Part shown: positions 5,620 through 7,005 of the stretch, one piece after another
Position numbering within the stretch: the first letter of the stretch is position 1
Layout of the letters: every line of letters starts with the position of its first letter
Assembly (NCBI GenBank): GCA_902796875.1
Contig: CADBQT010000002.1
Coordinates: 1-7,005, forward strand
Source: an uncultured Eubacteriales bacterium
GTDB taxonomy: Bacteria > Bacillota > Clostridia > Peptostreptococcales > Anaerovoracaceae
Direction of reading: 5' to 3'
Length of the DNA stretch: 7,005 nucleotides
The notes under the pieces: model-generated
Database searches by the model: none
What the model saw: only the letters and a program-made list of their open reading frames with translations
What the model was told of the DNA's origin: nothing
Translations under genes and position numbers: made by a program

Positions 5620-7005
5620 TACTGTGATCCTCCCATACCGGTCATGTCTGCCGCCATTTCCTTATTCTTGGGACGAAACCCCCGGCTGGTCCGGCAGATG
5701 ATCCCGTCGAACAGTACGAAGAATGACGGGACGATGAACATGACCACAAGCAAACTGATGATGGCTCCCCTGGCCATGAAGAAGCAGAGGGAACCGATCA
5801 GATCGATATCCGAATAAAGCCCCACCCCGATGGTGGCGGCAAAAAAGCTAAATGCGCTGACCATGACCGAAGGCATGGACGTAGAGTGGGCGATGCGTAT
5901 CGCCTCGTGTTTTTCCAGTCCCGACGACCGCTCCCGTTTGTATCGGGTGGTCATAAGGATGGCGTAATCCACCGTGGATCCCAGCTGGACCGTGCTGATG
6001 ATGATGGACGTGATGAAGGCCAGCACCGTTCCCGTATAACAGGGGATCCCCAGATTGATGAATATGCCCAGTTCGATGGATGCCACCAGGATGATGGGCA
6101 GGGATATGGACTGGAGGGCGATGAGCAGGATCAGGAACACCGCGGCGATGGATACGGCGGTAACCACCTTGAAGTCGTGATCGGTAATGTCGATCAGGTC
6201 CTTGGTGCAGGGCCCCTCTCCGATGAGGAGGGCTCCCTGATCGTACTTTTTGGTGATGGCGTTGATCTCATCGATCTGTTTGTTCACCTCATCGCTGGCC
6301 ACCGGATACCTGGAGTTGATGATGGCCAGTTCGTATTTATCCGTCTCCAGTTCTCCGTCCAGCTTGTCCGGGATCATCATATCCGGCACCGTGGGACCCA
6401 GGGTCCCCTCCAGGCTCAGGGCATACCCTACCCCACTCACCTTGTCGATCTCCTCCATCATGTTCCGCACGTCTTTCTGGGGCGTGTCGGCGTCGATGAG
6501 GAGCATATGGGTGCAGTTCATATCGAAATCATCCGCCAGCTTCTGGTTCGCCACGGCGAAAGGCAGATCCTGAGGGATGCTCTCATCCAGTTTGTAGTAG
6601 ACGTCCGTGTGCCGGTACCCGTAAAAGGCAGGTCCCAGCAGGATCAGGAAGATGGCCGCAAAGATCAGGGGACGCTTGACGATGGCCGCCGACAGCCGGT
6701 CGAATTTGGGAACCAGGGGCCGGTGACGGGTCTTTTCGATGATCCTTTCGCAGGCCATCAGCATGGATGGCAGTATGGTCACGCTGGAGATGACTCCGAT
6801 AAGTACGCCCTTGGCCAGGACGATCCCCATATCCATGCCCAGCTCGAAGGTCATGAAACAAAGGGCCAGGAATCCTGCAATGGTGGTCATGGAACTGGAG
6901 GAAATGGACACCAGAGTCTTTGCGATGGCGTTGGCCATGGCCTCTTCTCTATCCAGGCCCATTTTGTTCCGGTGCTCCTCGTAGCTGTGCCACAGGAAGA
7001 TGGAG
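5619..7005 (-). CDS. RND-superfamily MMPL/HAE3-type exporter, C-terminal part (5' end beyond the right edge)
   Basis: The open frame continues to the right edge; an internal ATG at 6962 is not the start, because the 14 codons before it read SIFLWHSYEEHRNK, typical of the cytoplasmic end of TM4 in MMPL proteins. The 461 visible residues hold the last helices of the first membrane bundle (SSSSMTTIAGFLALCFMTF onward), a cytoplasmic linker, an extracytoplasmic domain (about 6170-6620, beginning YRHTDVYYKLDESIPQDLP), and the second membrane bundle. The latter includes GSTVDYAILMTTRY (about 5940-5981), whose Asp-Tyr pair corresponds to the proton-relay residues of MMPL exporters. The C-terminus is short, with no long cytoplasmic tail. 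Such proteins use the proton gradient to export lipids, lipopeptides or drugs; the substrate is not deducible. The gene is translationally coupled to the downstream secreted heptad-repeat protein. Confidence 0.92.
   Translation of the reverse strand, partial: SIFLWHSYEEHRNKMGLDREEAMANAIAKTLVSISSSSMTTIAGFLALCFMTFELGMDMGIVLAKGVLIGVISSVTILPSMLMACERIIEKTRHRPLVPKFDRLSAAIVKRPLIFAAIFLILLGPAFYGYRHTDVYYKLDESIPQDLPFAVANQKLADDFDMNCTHMLLIDADTPQKDVRNMMEEIDKVSGVGYALSLEGTLGPTVPDMMIPDKLDGELETDKYELAIINSRYPVASDEVNKQIDEINAITKKYDQGALLIGEGPCTKDLIDITDHDFKVVTAVSIAAVFLILLIALQSISLPIILVASIELGIFINLGIPCYTGTVLAFITSIIISTVQLGSTVDYAILMTTRYKRERSSGLEKHEAIRIAHSTSMPSVMVSAFSFFAATIGVGLYSDIDLIGSLCFFMARGAIISLLVVMFIVPSFFVLFDGIICRTSRGFRPKNKEMAADMTGMGGSQ
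5628..5634 (-). promoter_or_regulatory. Ribosome binding site of the heptad-repeat gene, inside the MMPL coding end
   Basis: GGGAGGA on the minus strand lies eight bases before the ATG at 5619 and within the last codons of the exporter. Together with the TAATG overlap it indicates translational coupling, and fixes this ATG as the start just ahead of the signal peptide. Confidence 0.75.

Noticed and set aside
4714..5817. Plus-strand 367-codon open frame spanning the junction of the heptad-repeat and MMPL genes
   Set aside because: It runs antisense across two well-supported genes, with no Shine-Dalgarno site or recognisable domain.
6962..6962. ATG at 6962 as the start of the MMPL gene
   Set aside because: The frame stays open to the right edge and the preceding codons read as conserved MMPL sequence, so this is an internal methionine.

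Overview
The window is a compact stretch of bacterial chromosome, GC-rich overall with AT-rich gene-free spacers. Long antisense open frames mirror the coding strand throughout. It most resembles an anaerobic Gram-positive of the Clostridia. The grounds are a 2-hydroxyacyl-CoA dehydratase activase-type protein with an oxygen-sensitive iron-sulphur signature, G-rich Shine-Dalgarno sites, and a secreted xxxLxxG heptad-repeat protein paired with an MMPL/RND exporter, an arrangement familiar from Firmicutes and Actinobacteria. No rRNA or other marker is present, so the family or genus cannot be fixed.

Layout from left to right. Positions 1-1266 (minus) hold the N-terminal 422 codons of a large activase-like ATPase, cut off by the left edge. 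An 88-bp AT-rich divergent spacer (1267-1354) with three perfect short palindromes separates it from a plus-strand gene (1355-1981) for a YkgJ-like cysteine-cluster protein. That gene converges, with a 14-bp gap, on a minus-strand MATE-family exporter (1996-3369). A 90-bp spacer (3370-3459) carries a near-consensus sigma-70-type promoter for the MATE gene and a perfect 8-bp dyad that overlaps both the predicted transcription start and the ribosome binding site. Next come, on the minus strand, a secreted heptad-repeat protein (3460-5619) and, overlapping its start by one base (TAATG), the C-terminal part of an RND/MMPL exporter (5619 to beyond the right edge).

How the parts fit. The MMPL exporter and the heptad-repeat protein look like one translationally coupled operon reading leftward from outside the window, and probably form a two-part envelope export or lipid/cell-wall transport system. 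The MATE exporter lies downstream on the same strand but has its own promoter, so it may be transcribed with the operon or independently depending on whether the dyad acts as a terminator, an operator or an RBS-masking hairpin. The activase and the cysteine-cluster protein are divergently transcribed and have no evident functional link to the exporters. Nothing in the window is clearly a mobile element, CRISPR array, RNA gene or prophage. The most noteworthy items are the separate secreted heptad-repeat partner of the MMPL exporter and the multi-role dyad in front of the MATE gene.
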